DNA from: JOPF133 sp052144935
Lineage (GTDB): Bacteria > Acidobacteriota > Terriglobia > Bryobacterales > Bryobacteraceae
Assembly (NCBI GenBank): GCA_052144935.1
Contig: JBKQPR010000183.1
Span: 1-26,797, forward strand
Reading direction: 5' to 3'
Length of the DNA: 26,797 nt
Position 1 is the stretch's first letter; each line of letters opens with the position of its first letter. This document shows, in pieces, positions 1 through 7,345 of this stretch. The notes beneath the pieces were generated by a model, which saw nothing but the letters and a program-made list of their open reading frames with translations, was not told the origin of the DNA and ran no database searches. Both the position numbers and the translations under genes were made by a program.

Positions 1-190
1 TACACATGCAACGGTTGAATCCCTACATTGAAACTTTTCGGCGCTGGCCGTATGGTCATACTTTTGTAATCTGTTGTGGCGATTTCACTCAACTGCTGCC
101 TAACACCTAACCTGAGAGTTGCCGTTATACTGCAATGGTGCGCTGACACGAGAGCGGCCAAATTGTTTAGCGCATTTACAGGAGACCTAA

Positions 191-1084
191 ATGATCGTCG
201 TGACAGGCGCAACGGGACGAACAGGACGGCGAACAGCGGAAGTGTTACTGGCAAAAGGCGAAAAGGTTCGCGTGGTTGGGCGAGACACTAAGAAGCTCAT
301 ACCGCTCGTGGAGCTAGGTGCGGAGCCCTTCGTCGGTAACGTCGAAGATGTCGCTTCTATGACGGAAGCTTTCAAAGGCGCTTCAGCCGTCTACCTGGTT
401 CTGCCCGAGGACATCTCACAGCAGGATTTGCGTGGCCATCAAGAACGCGTTTCCGATTCCTACGCCACAGCAACCGCCAACGCCCATGTGCGGTTCGTCG
501 TCAATCTAAGCAGTATCGGCGCTCAGCATGCGAATCACACCGGCCCCATCGTCGGCTTACACAATCAGGAGCAAAAACTCGATCGAGTCTCTGGCCTGAA
601 CGTCCTACATGTGCGCGCAGCGTACTTTATGGAAAATCTCTTCATGAGTATCGAGCCGTTGCGTTCAACGGACACACTACCGGGTGGTTTGCAGGCGGAT
701 GCGAAAATGCCGTGGATAGCCACGAAAGACATCGGCGCCTATGCCGCCACGCGTCTCGCGGCCCGCAATTTTTCCGGCAGTTCAATACAGGAGCTACACG
801 GGCAGCGTGACATCTCCATGAAGGAAGCGGCGTCAATTGTTGGCAACTCTATTGGCAAGCCCAATCTCTCATACGTGCAAGTGCCGAGCATGATGCTCGG
901 GCAGGGCCTTATGAAGATGGGGTTACCTGAAAAAACCGCAGAACTGCTTATTGAAATGTGGGAAGGTGCGAATGCTGGCCTCATCGTGCCCCAGGAAGCG
1001 CGCTCGATAAGAAATACGACACCCACTACGCTAGAATCATTCGTCACCGAGGTCTTCGCGCCTGCGTATCTTCAGACAGTCTGA
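191..1084 (+). CDS. NmrA-family NAD(P)-binding protein (atypical SDR)
   Basis: A 297-residue protein that opens with the Rossmann signature TGATGRTG (residues 5-12), followed by the pattern of NmrA/HSCARG-type atypical short-chain dehydrogenases: an acidic/arginine cofactor-binding strand near residue 30, the conserved VNLSSIGA strand end, and the RAAYFMENL segment. Such proteins bind NAD(P)(H) and act either as reductases or as redox sensors, so the substrate cannot be named. The start is supported by AGGAG at 180-184, six bases before the ATG. It stands alone on the plus strand; downstream lie a kinase-propeller relic and perR. Its base composition is less GC-rich than the lipid A operon, so it may be a mobile accessory gene (inference). 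Confidence 0.85.
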   Translation: MIVVTGATGRTGRRTAEVLLAKGEKVRVVGRDTKKLIPLVELGAEPFVGNVEDVASMTEAFKGASAVYLVLPEDISQQDLRGHQERVSDSYATATANAHVRFVVNLSSIGAQHANHTGPIVGLHNQEQKLDRVSGLNVLHVRAAYFMENLFMSIEPLRSTDTLPGGLQADAKMPWIATKDIGAYAATRLAARNFSGSSIQELHGQRDISMKEAASIVGNSIGKPNLSYVQVPSMMLGQGLMKMGLPEKTAELLIEMWEGANAGLIVPQEARSIRNTTPTTLESFVTEVFAPAYLQTV

Positions 1085-1098
1085 AAGCGGCGCGCGGT

Positions 1099-1206
1099 TC
1101 ACTTGAAACCACTAAACATGACGACATCTGCGTCGTTGGAGCGAGCGCGGGTAATGGCGACTTTCTTGCCATCCTGGGACCACACATATGCAATACGGCA
1201 TCCGTC
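1099..1206 (-). pseudogene. C-terminal relic of a kinase/beta-propeller gene
   Basis: On the minus strand about 35 codons end in a stop at 1099-1101 and read RIAYVWSQDGKKVAITRAR followed by a short DVVMFSGFK tail. This is the typical last blade and C-terminus of acidobacterial Ser/Thr kinase plus WD40-like propeller proteins (WSxDGKK...AITRG...SDVV). Upstream of about 1206 the frame loses similarity (a Cys-rich stretch), so only the extreme 3' end remains. No start codon or promoter belongs to it. It is probably debris from the same paralogous family as the genes at 4509-9018. Confidence 0.5.
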
Positions 1207-1243
1207 AGTTTTCTGCTCGCAGCAGCAACCAAAAGCATAAGTC

Positions 1244-1274
1244 TTGAAAAAATCTCACATTAGACATAATCTAA
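1244..1274 (+). promoter_or_regulatory. perR promoter with overlapping PerR/Fur-like operator
   Basis: TTGAAA (1244-1249) and TAATCT (1267-1272) are 17 bp apart and look like -35/-10 boxes. Over the -10 lies TTAGACATAATCTAA (1260-1274), an inverted repeat with perfect 5-bp outer arms TTAGA/TCTAA. It resembles the 15-bp PerR box TTATAATNATTATAA. The layout suggests autorepression of perR. The predicted transcription start is only a few bases before the ATG at 1282 and no Shine-Dalgarno sequence is visible, so the mRNA may be nearly leaderless. Confidence 0.5.
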
Positions 1275-1281
1275 ATTACTC

Positions 1282-1707
1282 ATGGACGCCGAGGCGATTA
1301 AACGATCCTTCGACGGCAGCGGGTTGCGGTGCACTCCGCAGCGCTACGCCGTGATGGCATTCTTGATGGAACACAACAGACATCCCACGGCTGCGGAAGT
1401 CTTCGAAGCCGTGAATCGCGTGGATCCGCGCTCTTCAAGGGCCACGACTTATAACAATCTGCGGGACTTGGTGCAGGCGGGTTTGGTGCGTGAAGTGGCC
1501 GTCGAGGGCCGCGCCGCGCGATTCGATGCGAAAGGCACGCGCCATCACCACTTCATCTGCGACCGCTGCGGCAATGTTGAGGACCTTGAGTGGTACGACG
1601 TGCCCAAGCCTGCCTCGGGCTCCCTAGATAAGCGGATTCTTCGCGAATGCGAACTGATTTTCCGGGGGCTCTGCGCGAAGTGCGCTCCCCGGCGCGCTTC
1701 CCGTTAA
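1282..1707 (+). CDS. perR: Fur-family peroxide-sensing repressor (PerR-like)
   Basis: A 141-residue Fur-family regulator: N-terminal winged helix (TPQRYAVMAFL, HPTAAEVFEAV, SRATTYNNLRDL) and a C-terminal dimerisation domain. Structural zinc ligands are C93xxC96 and C131xxC134. The regulatory-metal residues match Bacillus PerR with a constant offset: H34, D82, H88, H90 and D101 correspond to H37, D85, H91, H93 and D104. Asp at the D82 and D101 positions favours PerR over Fur. PerR binds Fe or Mn and releases DNA after metal-catalysed histidine oxidation by H2O2. katG lies immediately downstream on the same strand, the classic regulon partner, and a PerR-like box overlaps the promoter. The start codon is fixed by the family N-terminus and the promoter spacing. 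Confidence 0.88.
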   Translation: MDAEAIKRSFDGSGLRCTPQRYAVMAFLMEHNRHPTAAEVFEAVNRVDPRSSRATTYNNLRDLVQAGLVREVAVEGRAARFDAKGTRHHHFICDRCGNVEDLEWYDVPKPASGSLDKRILRECELIFRGLCAKCAPRRASR

Positions 1708-1873
1708 CCGAGTGATTTTGCTTGCGCAGACGCACGACTGTCGCAGGCGTGTGGATACCGGATGAATGGCGCGCGTCGGCCAGCGCGGCCGGCGGCCATT
1801 GCGCGACTGGGAAAGCCAGGATGGGTTCGTAGTTCGTCACAGTTTTTTAACTAATTCGAAGGAAGATGAAGAT

Positions 1874-4132
1874 ATGGAGCAAAAACTCACCACCGCAGCG
1901 GGGACGCCGGTCCTCGATAATCGGGAGCAAAACTTGTCAACCGAAACAAAGTGCCCGTTCTCGAACGGCGCTCGCAAACACACCATGGCTGGGGCCCCAA
2001 CCAACGCAGACTGGTGGCCCAATCAACTGAACCTGAAGATCTTGCACCAACACTCCCCGCTGTCCGATCCCATGGGCGAGGCGTTCAACTACGCCGAGGA
2101 GTTCAAGAGCCTTGACCTGGATGCCGTGATCGAGGACCTCCATGCCTTAATGACGACATCGCAGGACTGGTGGCCCGCGGACTACGGCCACTATGGGCCG
2201 TTCTTCATCCGTATGGCGTGGCATAGCGCAGGCACCTACCGTATCGCCGATGGCCGGGGGGGCGCGGGCGCCGGAGCACAGCGATTTGCGCCCCTCAACA
2301 GTTGGCCGGATAACGTCAGCCTCGACAAAGCGCGCCGGCTGCTCTGGCCGATCAAGCAAAAGTACGGCCGGAAACTCTCCTGGGCCGACCTGATGATTCT
2401 TACCGGTAACGTTGCACTGGAGTCGATGGGATTCAAGACCTTCGGTTTCGGCGGTGGGCGCGAGGACATCTGGGAGCCGGAAGAAGACATTTACTGGGGG
2501 CCTGAGGGCAAGTGGCTGGGAGACGAGCGCTACCGCGGCGACCGCCAGCTCGACAATCCTCTCGGCGCCGTTCAAATGGGCCTCATCTACGTGAATCCGG
2601 AAGGGCCCAACGGCAAACCGGATCCGCTCGCTGCGGTCAAGGATATCCGGGAGACCTTCGGCCGAATGGCCATGAATGACGAGGAGACGGTGGCCCTCAT
2701 CGCCGGCGGACACACCTTCGGCAAAGCCCATGGCGCTGCCGATCCGATGAAGTATGTCGGTCCCGAACCCGAGGGTGCCGGCATCGAAGAGCAAGGCCTG
2801 GGCTGGAAAAACAGCTTTGGCAGCGGCAAAGGCGCCGACGCCATCAGCAGCGGCTTGGAGGGCGCATGGACCACTAACCCGGTGAAGTGGGACAACAATT
2901 ACTTCGACAACCTCTTCGGCCATGAATGGGAACTCACGAAGAGCCCCGCCGGCGCTAACCAATGGACTCCCAAGGACGCATCCGCAGCGGGCACTGTGCC
3001 GGATGCCCACGATCCGTCGAAGAAGCACGCCCCGATGATGTTTACGACCGACCTCGCACTCAAGGTGGACCCGGCCTACGCGAAGATCTCGAAGCACTTC
3101 CACGAGAATCCGCAGGAGTTCGCAGACGCGTTCGCCAAGGCTTGGTTCAAGCTGACGCACCGCGACATGGGGCCGATTTCGCGGTACCTTGGCCCGCTCG
3201 TTCCGGCGGAGCCGTTGCTGTGGCAGGACCCCGTTCCCGCTGTGGATCATGAATTGATCGGGGAGCGGGATATTGCCGCTCTGAAGGCCAAGATCCTCGC
3301 ATCCGGACTTTCCATCTCCCAACTGGTCACCACGGCCTGGGCGTCGGCGGCAACATTCCGCGGCAGTGACAAGCGCGGCGGGGCTAACGGGGCGCGCATT
3401 CGCCTCGCGCCGCAAAAGGATTGGGAAGCCAGCCAGCCGGCCGAGCTGGCGAAGGTTCTTCCGGCGCTGGAGGCGATCCGGAAGGATTTCAACGGCGCGC
3501 AGTCCGCTGGGAAGAAGGTCTCGCTTGCCGACCTGATCGTTCTGGGCGGCTGCGCAGCCGTCGAGGCGGCTGCGAAGAAGGCCGGCCACGACGTGAAGGT
3601 TCCCTTCTCGCCGGGGCGCACGGACGCGTCGCAGGAACAGACCGATGAGCACTCCTTCGCCGTACTGGAGCCGGCCGCGGACGGGTTCCGCAACTATCTC
3701 CGGAAGGAACACGAGGGATCGGCGGCTGAGCTGCTGGTGGATCGGGCGAGCCTCATGACCCTCACCGCTCCCGAGATGACGGTTCTGGTTGGTGGCATGC
3801 GCGCCCTGAATGCAAACTTCGGGCAGTCCAAACACGGTGTTTTCACCAAGCGGCCCGAGACGTTGACGAATGATTTCTTCGTCAACCTGCTCGACATGAA
3901 CACGAAGTGGCAGAAGTCCGCCACATCTGAAGGCGTGTTGGAGGGACGCGATCGGGCGACGGGCGAACTCAAGTGGACGGGCACTGTCGTCGATCTCGTC
4001 TTCGGTTCCAACTCCCAGCTCCGAGCCCTTGCGGAAGTCTACGCGTGCAGCGACTCGCCGCAGGCGTTCGTGTGTGACTTTGTGGCGTCCTGGAACAAGG
4101 TGATGAACCTTGATCGCTTCGACCTTGCCTGA
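1874..4132 (+). CDS. katG: Catalase-peroxidase KatG
   Basis: A 752-residue bifunctional haem catalase-peroxidase of full family length with both duplicated peroxidase-like domains. Distal site residues R113, W116 and H117 lie in FIRMAWHSAG, and the proximal haem ligand is H280 in AGGHTFGKAHG. The Trp-Tyr-Met crosslink needed for catalase activity is complete: W116, Y239 (LIYVNPEGPNG) and M265 (FGRMAMND). The reading frame opens upstream at 1766, but ATG 1874 is preferred because AAGGA (1859-1863) sits ten bases before it and the extra 36 residues resemble no KatG. It removes H2O2 in the cytoplasm. Its position 166 bases downstream of perR suggests peroxide-inducible control, although I could not see a convincing second PerR box directly before it. 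Confidence 0.97.
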   Translation: MEQKLTTAAGTPVLDNREQNLSTETKCPFSNGARKHTMAGAPTNADWWPNQLNLKILHQHSPLSDPMGEAFNYAEEFKSLDLDAVIEDLHALMTTSQDWWPADYGHYGPFFIRMAWHSAGTYRIADGRGGAGAGAQRFAPLNSWPDNVSLDKARRLLWPIKQKYGRKLSWADLMILTGNVALESMGFKTFGFGGGREDIWEPEEDIYWGPEGKWLGDERYRGDRQLDNPLGAVQMGLIYVNPEGPNGKPDPLAAVKDIRETFGRMAMNDEETVALIAGGHTFGKAHGAADPMKYVGPEPEGAGIEEQGLGWKNSFGSGKGADAISSGLEGAWTTNPVKWDNNYFDNLFGHEWELTKSPAGANQWTPKDASAAGTVPDAHDPSKKHAPMMFTTDLALKVDPAYAKISKHFHENPQEFADAFAKAWFKLTHRDMGPISRYLGPLVPAEPLLWQDPVPAVDHELIGERDIAALKAKILASGLSISQLVTTAWASAATFRGSDKRGGANGARIRLAPQKDWEASQPAELAKVLPALEAIRKDFNGAQSAGKKVSLADLIVLGGCAAVEAAAKKAGHDVKVPFSPGRTDASQEQTDEHSFAVLEPAADGFRNYLRKEHEGSAAELLVDRASLMTLTAPEMTVLVGGMRALNANFGQSKHGVFTKRPETLTNDFFVNLLDMNTKWQKSATSEGVLEGRDRATGELKWTGTVVDLVFGSNSQLRALAEVYACSDSPQAFVCDFVASWNKVMNLDRFDLA

Positions 4133-4508
4133 GCTTGGCGGAAAAGAGAGCTGTCAACTCGGTACTAACCCCCGTTCCTGTTGTTTGGATCGGCAAAACC
4201 GAAGCTCGTCGCTTTTATTCGCTCGCACGGGCCGGATCGCGCGCAATAGGGGCTAAGTCCTGGGTGACGGCGCATCCGGAAACTATCCCTCACCGACGGC
4301 CCCCAAAAACCAACTTCCGGATGCCCGGCCACTCCGACACTATTCCGCCAAACCACCTCAAGTGAGGCTGTTATCGGCAATTCCCGCCCTAATAGAAAGA
4401 GCGTGCGCATTCCGCCCGCGCCGAGCGGGGGAGGCTTAAATGGGGCCTGATCTTTTGCAGATCGAGAGCGCCGTTTAGATGATTCTTGACGCGATTCTAG
4501 CGCACACT
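4133..4508. other. Intergenic region between convergent katG and kinase genes
   Basis: No credible gene. The stretch is bounded by two convergent stop codons and holds one copy of a ~93-bp repeat (4252-4345), described separately. A transcription terminator would be expected here, but no stem followed by a T-run is obvious. Confidence 0.6.
4252..4345 (+). repeat. ~93-bp dispersed repeat, copy 1 (contains inverted repeat)
   Basis: Matches 6770-6862 in the same orientation. The core from 4267 to 4291 is identical over 25 bases to 6784-6808, and a second near-identical block contains CTTCCGGAT and CCCGGCCACTC. Inside the copy, GCATCCGGAA (4271-4280) is an exact inverted repeat of TTCCGGATGC (4315-4324), so it can fold into a 10-bp stem with a 34-base loop. 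No ORF lies within. It resembles a REP- or MITE-like element. Confidence 0.7.
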
Positions 4509-6731
4509 TCAGCGTGACACAGGTTGAAACTTCCATAACGTCGCGCGCAGTCCGTTCTTGAGCGCGATCACCTGGCCGTCCCGTGTCCAGCCCATGGAGC
4601 GATAATCGCTCCGATTGTCGGACGGAATACGAGTGACGCGGCCGGTCGCAGTGTCGATCACGGCGGGAGGATTGAACCACGAGTCCGGTGGCGCGAGCGG
4701 CACCAGCAGGCGGCCATCCGCGCTCAAACCACTTGTTGAGAGCGGAGACACTGCCAGCCGAATTGAGTTGTCCAACCGGATTTCGTGCTCGGGGCTGCCA
4801 TCGAGGGGCACGCTAAATAGGTGCAATTGAGAGCTTTCGCGCACTTGGACAATTAGACGCCGGCCGGAAGGGTCCGCAACGACGCGGTCGCCTCCGCGAA
4901 CGTTCCGAGCCTCGCCGCCGGACGAAGGAATCGACCAGATCATCCCGCGGGCCGCAAAATAGAGCATCTTGCCGTCGGGCGAACAGGACATCGAGTCAAC
5001 TTTACCCTTGCCGGGCGCGATCCTGCGTACGACCCGTCCGGACGCCGGTTCCGTGAACGCAATCGTTTCGCGCGGCGCGGGTCCGATCATGAACGCCACC
5101 TCGCTCGATCCGCACGTGGCAAGAGGCGCCATCGTCTCCTCGGCCGTGTTGACCAAAGGCGCAGGGTCTTTTCCCTTCTGAACCACCATCAGCCGATTTT
5201 GGCCGGAAGAGCGGACCGCAAGAACGGCGCGGCCGTCGGGAAGAACCGTCATGATGTCGGCGTCTTCTGGAACCAGCGGAAAACCCGCAAGTCGCTCAAA
5301 TCGGGTTCCGTCAACCGAGAACCGCACAAGATCCGAGGGGCGGTCCAACATACTGACATAGACGCTTCCGTCCGGACTGGCGTCCAAATACCAGACGGTG
5401 CTTGTGACGGTGAACAGAGGCCGCTCTATCGCTGCACCGCTTGCCGGAAAGGAGGTGATCCTTGTGAGCGCGCCGGAGTTAACCGCGGCTAAAACCGACT
5501 TCCCATCGGCAGCAGCCGCGAAGGCAGTTACATCGGCGCCGTTAAGTCCCGGCGGGCTCAGCCGCTTCATCGATCCGGAGGAGAGATCGACCGCATACAA
5601 GGCCAGTGCCGACGCCGTTTGCCCCATCGGTTCGCCCCACACCAAGGCGGATTTGCCATCGGGGAAAGCCCTGGCCGTCGTATTCTCGGAGGCAGAGAAT
5701 TCCGTCTGGACCGGGAGTTCCTGCAAGCGCCCGGTGCCGGGCCAAAAACGGTGCAATTTCCGTTTCCGTTCGGCATCGACCTTGGCGATTATCAAGGTTC
5801 CGTCCGGCAACGCCTCCGCATGACCAGCGTTGTCCAGAACCAAGTGCTCGTCGCCGCCGAGGACAGGCACGCTGTAGAGTCCCTTCAGCACGCCGTTGGA
5901 ACGGTTGTAGTAAATCAGCGTTCCGTCCTGCAGTGCGAAAGCAAGATCGCGCGAGGATTGGAAGCGCCGGTCCGGATTCTTGTCGAGACAATGCTCGACG
6001 ATTCGCTTCAGTCCAGGCGCGATCGATTCGGGCAGCTCGGGCGGGTCCTCTTTGAGGATCGCGCTCATCACTTCCATCGACGATCCGCCGGTAAACGCGC
6101 GCCTGCCGGCGAGCATCTCGTACAGCACCAATCCGAAGCTGAAGATGTCCGAACGGTGATCGGAGGGCTGCCCTTTTACTTGCTCCGGCGACATGTAGCC
6201 GACTGTGCCTATGATCATGCCGTCTTGCGTCTCCGTGGACGCTTCGGACGCTGGCGAACCCTGCGCTGGCGGGTGCGTCATTTTGGCGAGGCCGAAATCC
6301 AGGATCTTAGCGCGGCCATCCCGGTTGATCATGATGTTGGCAGGCTTCAGATCGCGATGCGCGATACCGGCGGCATGCGCGGCAGCCAGACCTTCGGCGA
6401 TCAGCACCGCGAGATCGATCGCCTGCCGCTGCGAGAGTTTGCCTGCGGCGCGGAGCGTCTGGCCATCGACCAGCTCGCTGACCAGGAAATTTTCGCCGAC
6501 ATCGTAAATGGCGACGATATTGGGGTGGTTCAGCGCGGCCACGGCGCGAGCTTCCTTTTCGAAACGCTGGCGTCGCGACGGGTCGCGCGCAAGATCGTCG
6601 GGCAGAATTTTCACGGCAACGTCGCGGTTCAGCCGCGTGTCGCGAGCCTTGTATACCTCTCCCATGCCGCCCGCTCCGATGGGCGCAAGGATTTCGTACG
6701 GACCGAGTTTGTCGCCGACAGACAGCAGCAT
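4509..6731 (-). CDS. Ser/Thr protein kinase with C-terminal beta-propeller, no TM linker
   Basis: A 740-residue protein. Residues 10-268 are a complete Hanks-type kinase: glycine loop GAGGMG (19-24), VAVK lysine K41, HRDLKPAN (125-132), DFG (145-147), GTVGYMSPEQ (176-185) and DKNPDRRFQ near the C-lobe end. Residues 269-740 carry repeated (P)DGK/R...L blades of a WD40/TolB-like propeller. Relatives normally place a linker and one membrane helix between the two parts. Here the propeller motif DGTLIYYN follows directly after Q268 and no hydrophobic helix is visible, so it is predicted to be cytoplasmic or to have lost its anchor. The start ATG has GGGGAG about 11 bases upstream. The target is unknown. 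Copies of a ~93-bp repeat flank the gene on both sides. Confidence 0.9.
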   Translation of the reverse strand: MLLSVGDKLGPYEILAPIGAGGMGEVYKARDTRLNRDVAVKILPDDLARDPSRRQRFEKEARAVAALNHPNIVAIYDVGENFLVSELVDGQTLRAAGKLSQRQAIDLAVLIAEGLAAAHAAGIAHRDLKPANIMINRDGRAKILDFGLAKMTHPPAQGSPASEASTETQDGMIIGTVGYMSPEQVKGQPSDHRSDIFSFGLVLYEMLAGRRAFTGGSSMEVMSAILKEDPPELPESIAPGLKRIVEHCLDKNPDRRFQSSRDLAFALQDGTLIYYNRSNGVLKGLYSVPVLGGDEHLVLDNAGHAEALPDGTLIIAKVDAERKRKLHRFWPGTGRLQELPVQTEFSASENTTARAFPDGKSALVWGEPMGQTASALALYAVDLSSGSMKRLSPPGLNGADVTAFAAAADGKSVLAAVNSGALTRITSFPASGAAIERPLFTVTSTVWYLDASPDGSVYVSMLDRPSDLVRFSVDGTRFERLAGFPLVPEDADIMTVLPDGRAVLAVRSSGQNRLMVVQKGKDPAPLVNTAEETMAPLATCGSSEVAFMIGPAPRETIAFTEPASGRVVRRIAPGKGKVDSMSCSPDGKMLYFAARGMIWSIPSSGGEARNVRGGDRVVADPSGRRLIVQVRESSQLHLFSVPLDGSPEHEIRLDNSIRLAVSPLSTSGLSADGRLLVPLAPPDSWFNPPAVIDTATGRVTRIPSDNRSDYRSMGWTRDGQVIALKNGLRATLWKFQPVSR

Positions 6732-6769
6732 GGAAAGGGCTCCCCTCAGTTTAGCCGATCAAGAAGAGA

Positions 6770-6862
6770 GCTGAGCCTGGATCACGGCGCATCCGGAAAC
6801 TATCCCTCGGCGTTCGTCCGCCAAAAACTAGCTTCCGGATTCCCGGCCACTCATTCCCTATC
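6770..6862 (+). repeat. ~93-bp dispersed repeat, copy 2
   Basis: Second copy of the element at 4252-4345, in the same orientation, immediately upstream of the kinase gene. The inner inverted repeat survives as ATCCGGAA (6791-6798) against TTCCGGAT. The centre is the least conserved part, while the two arm blocks are best conserved, as expected if the fold matters. Confidence 0.65.
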
Positions 6863-6925
6863 CAAACAAACACATTTCTAATGAATTGCTTACGAGCGAG
6901 TTCCGCCATTTAGCGGCGTGAGACG

Positions 6926-7345
6926 CTATTTGCTCGCCGGGGCGCGGCGGCGGAGTTCGTCGAAGAAATTCAGCAGGAACGTGGCGTGGAGCGAGCCTTT
7001 GGACTGACCCTCGGCAGAGCGGGGAAAGAACGCCACGCGCTTGCCGTCGGGAGCCAGGGCAAAGTTCTGCGCCACGCTGGTCCTGCGGATCTGCGTTGGC
7101 GACCAGACTCGTGGCTTGCCGGCGCTGAACGAATCGCCTTGTACGGTGTAATCCGCCGCCATAATGCGGTCATTGAAGCCGAGAAACAGGAGTTCGTGAG
7201 CCGTCCGCGACCAGGCTGGGAATTTTCCGCCTTCGGCCGATACCTTCCACTTGCCGCCCGGCCCCGGAAACGGCCGCACGAAAATTTCCTCCCCGCCCAA
7301 TTCGCTCGAAGTGTAGGCCAGAAATTTATTCTGCTTCTGCGCCAG
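6926..7345 (-). pseudogene. Tail fragment of a kinase/beta-propeller gene
   Basis: About 135 codons on the minus strand, ending at a TAG at 6926-6928, read FLAYTSSELGGEEIFVRPFPG, then KFPAWSR, HELLFLGFNDRIMAADY and FALAPDGKRVAFFP. This is the standard final portion of acidobacterial kinase-propeller proteins. Similarity stops abruptly at about 7330-7345, upstream of the FLAYTS motif. The frame runs open to an ATG at 7480, but residues encoded before that point look like antisense of the neighbouring plus-strand propeller. It therefore lacks the kinase domain and most blades and is not expected to be functional. Confidence 0.7.

Noticed and set aside
1766..1873. Longer start for KatG
   Set aside because: Better SD and family length support 1874; the extra residues are Arg-rich and unlike KatG N-termini.
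2147..3835. 562-codon minus-strand frame antisense to katG
   Set aside because: It is a composition shadow of katG in GC-rich DNA; it has no protein family pattern, and the plus strand encodes a complete KatG.
5619..6881. 420-codon plus-strand frame antisense to the kinase gene
   Set aside because: The opposite strand has a full kinase with all catalytic motifs; this frame has none.
6986..7345. N-terminal extension of the plus-strand propeller frame
   Set aside because: This part mirrors the minus-strand propeller tail; similarity to propeller proteins on the plus strand starts only at about 7346.
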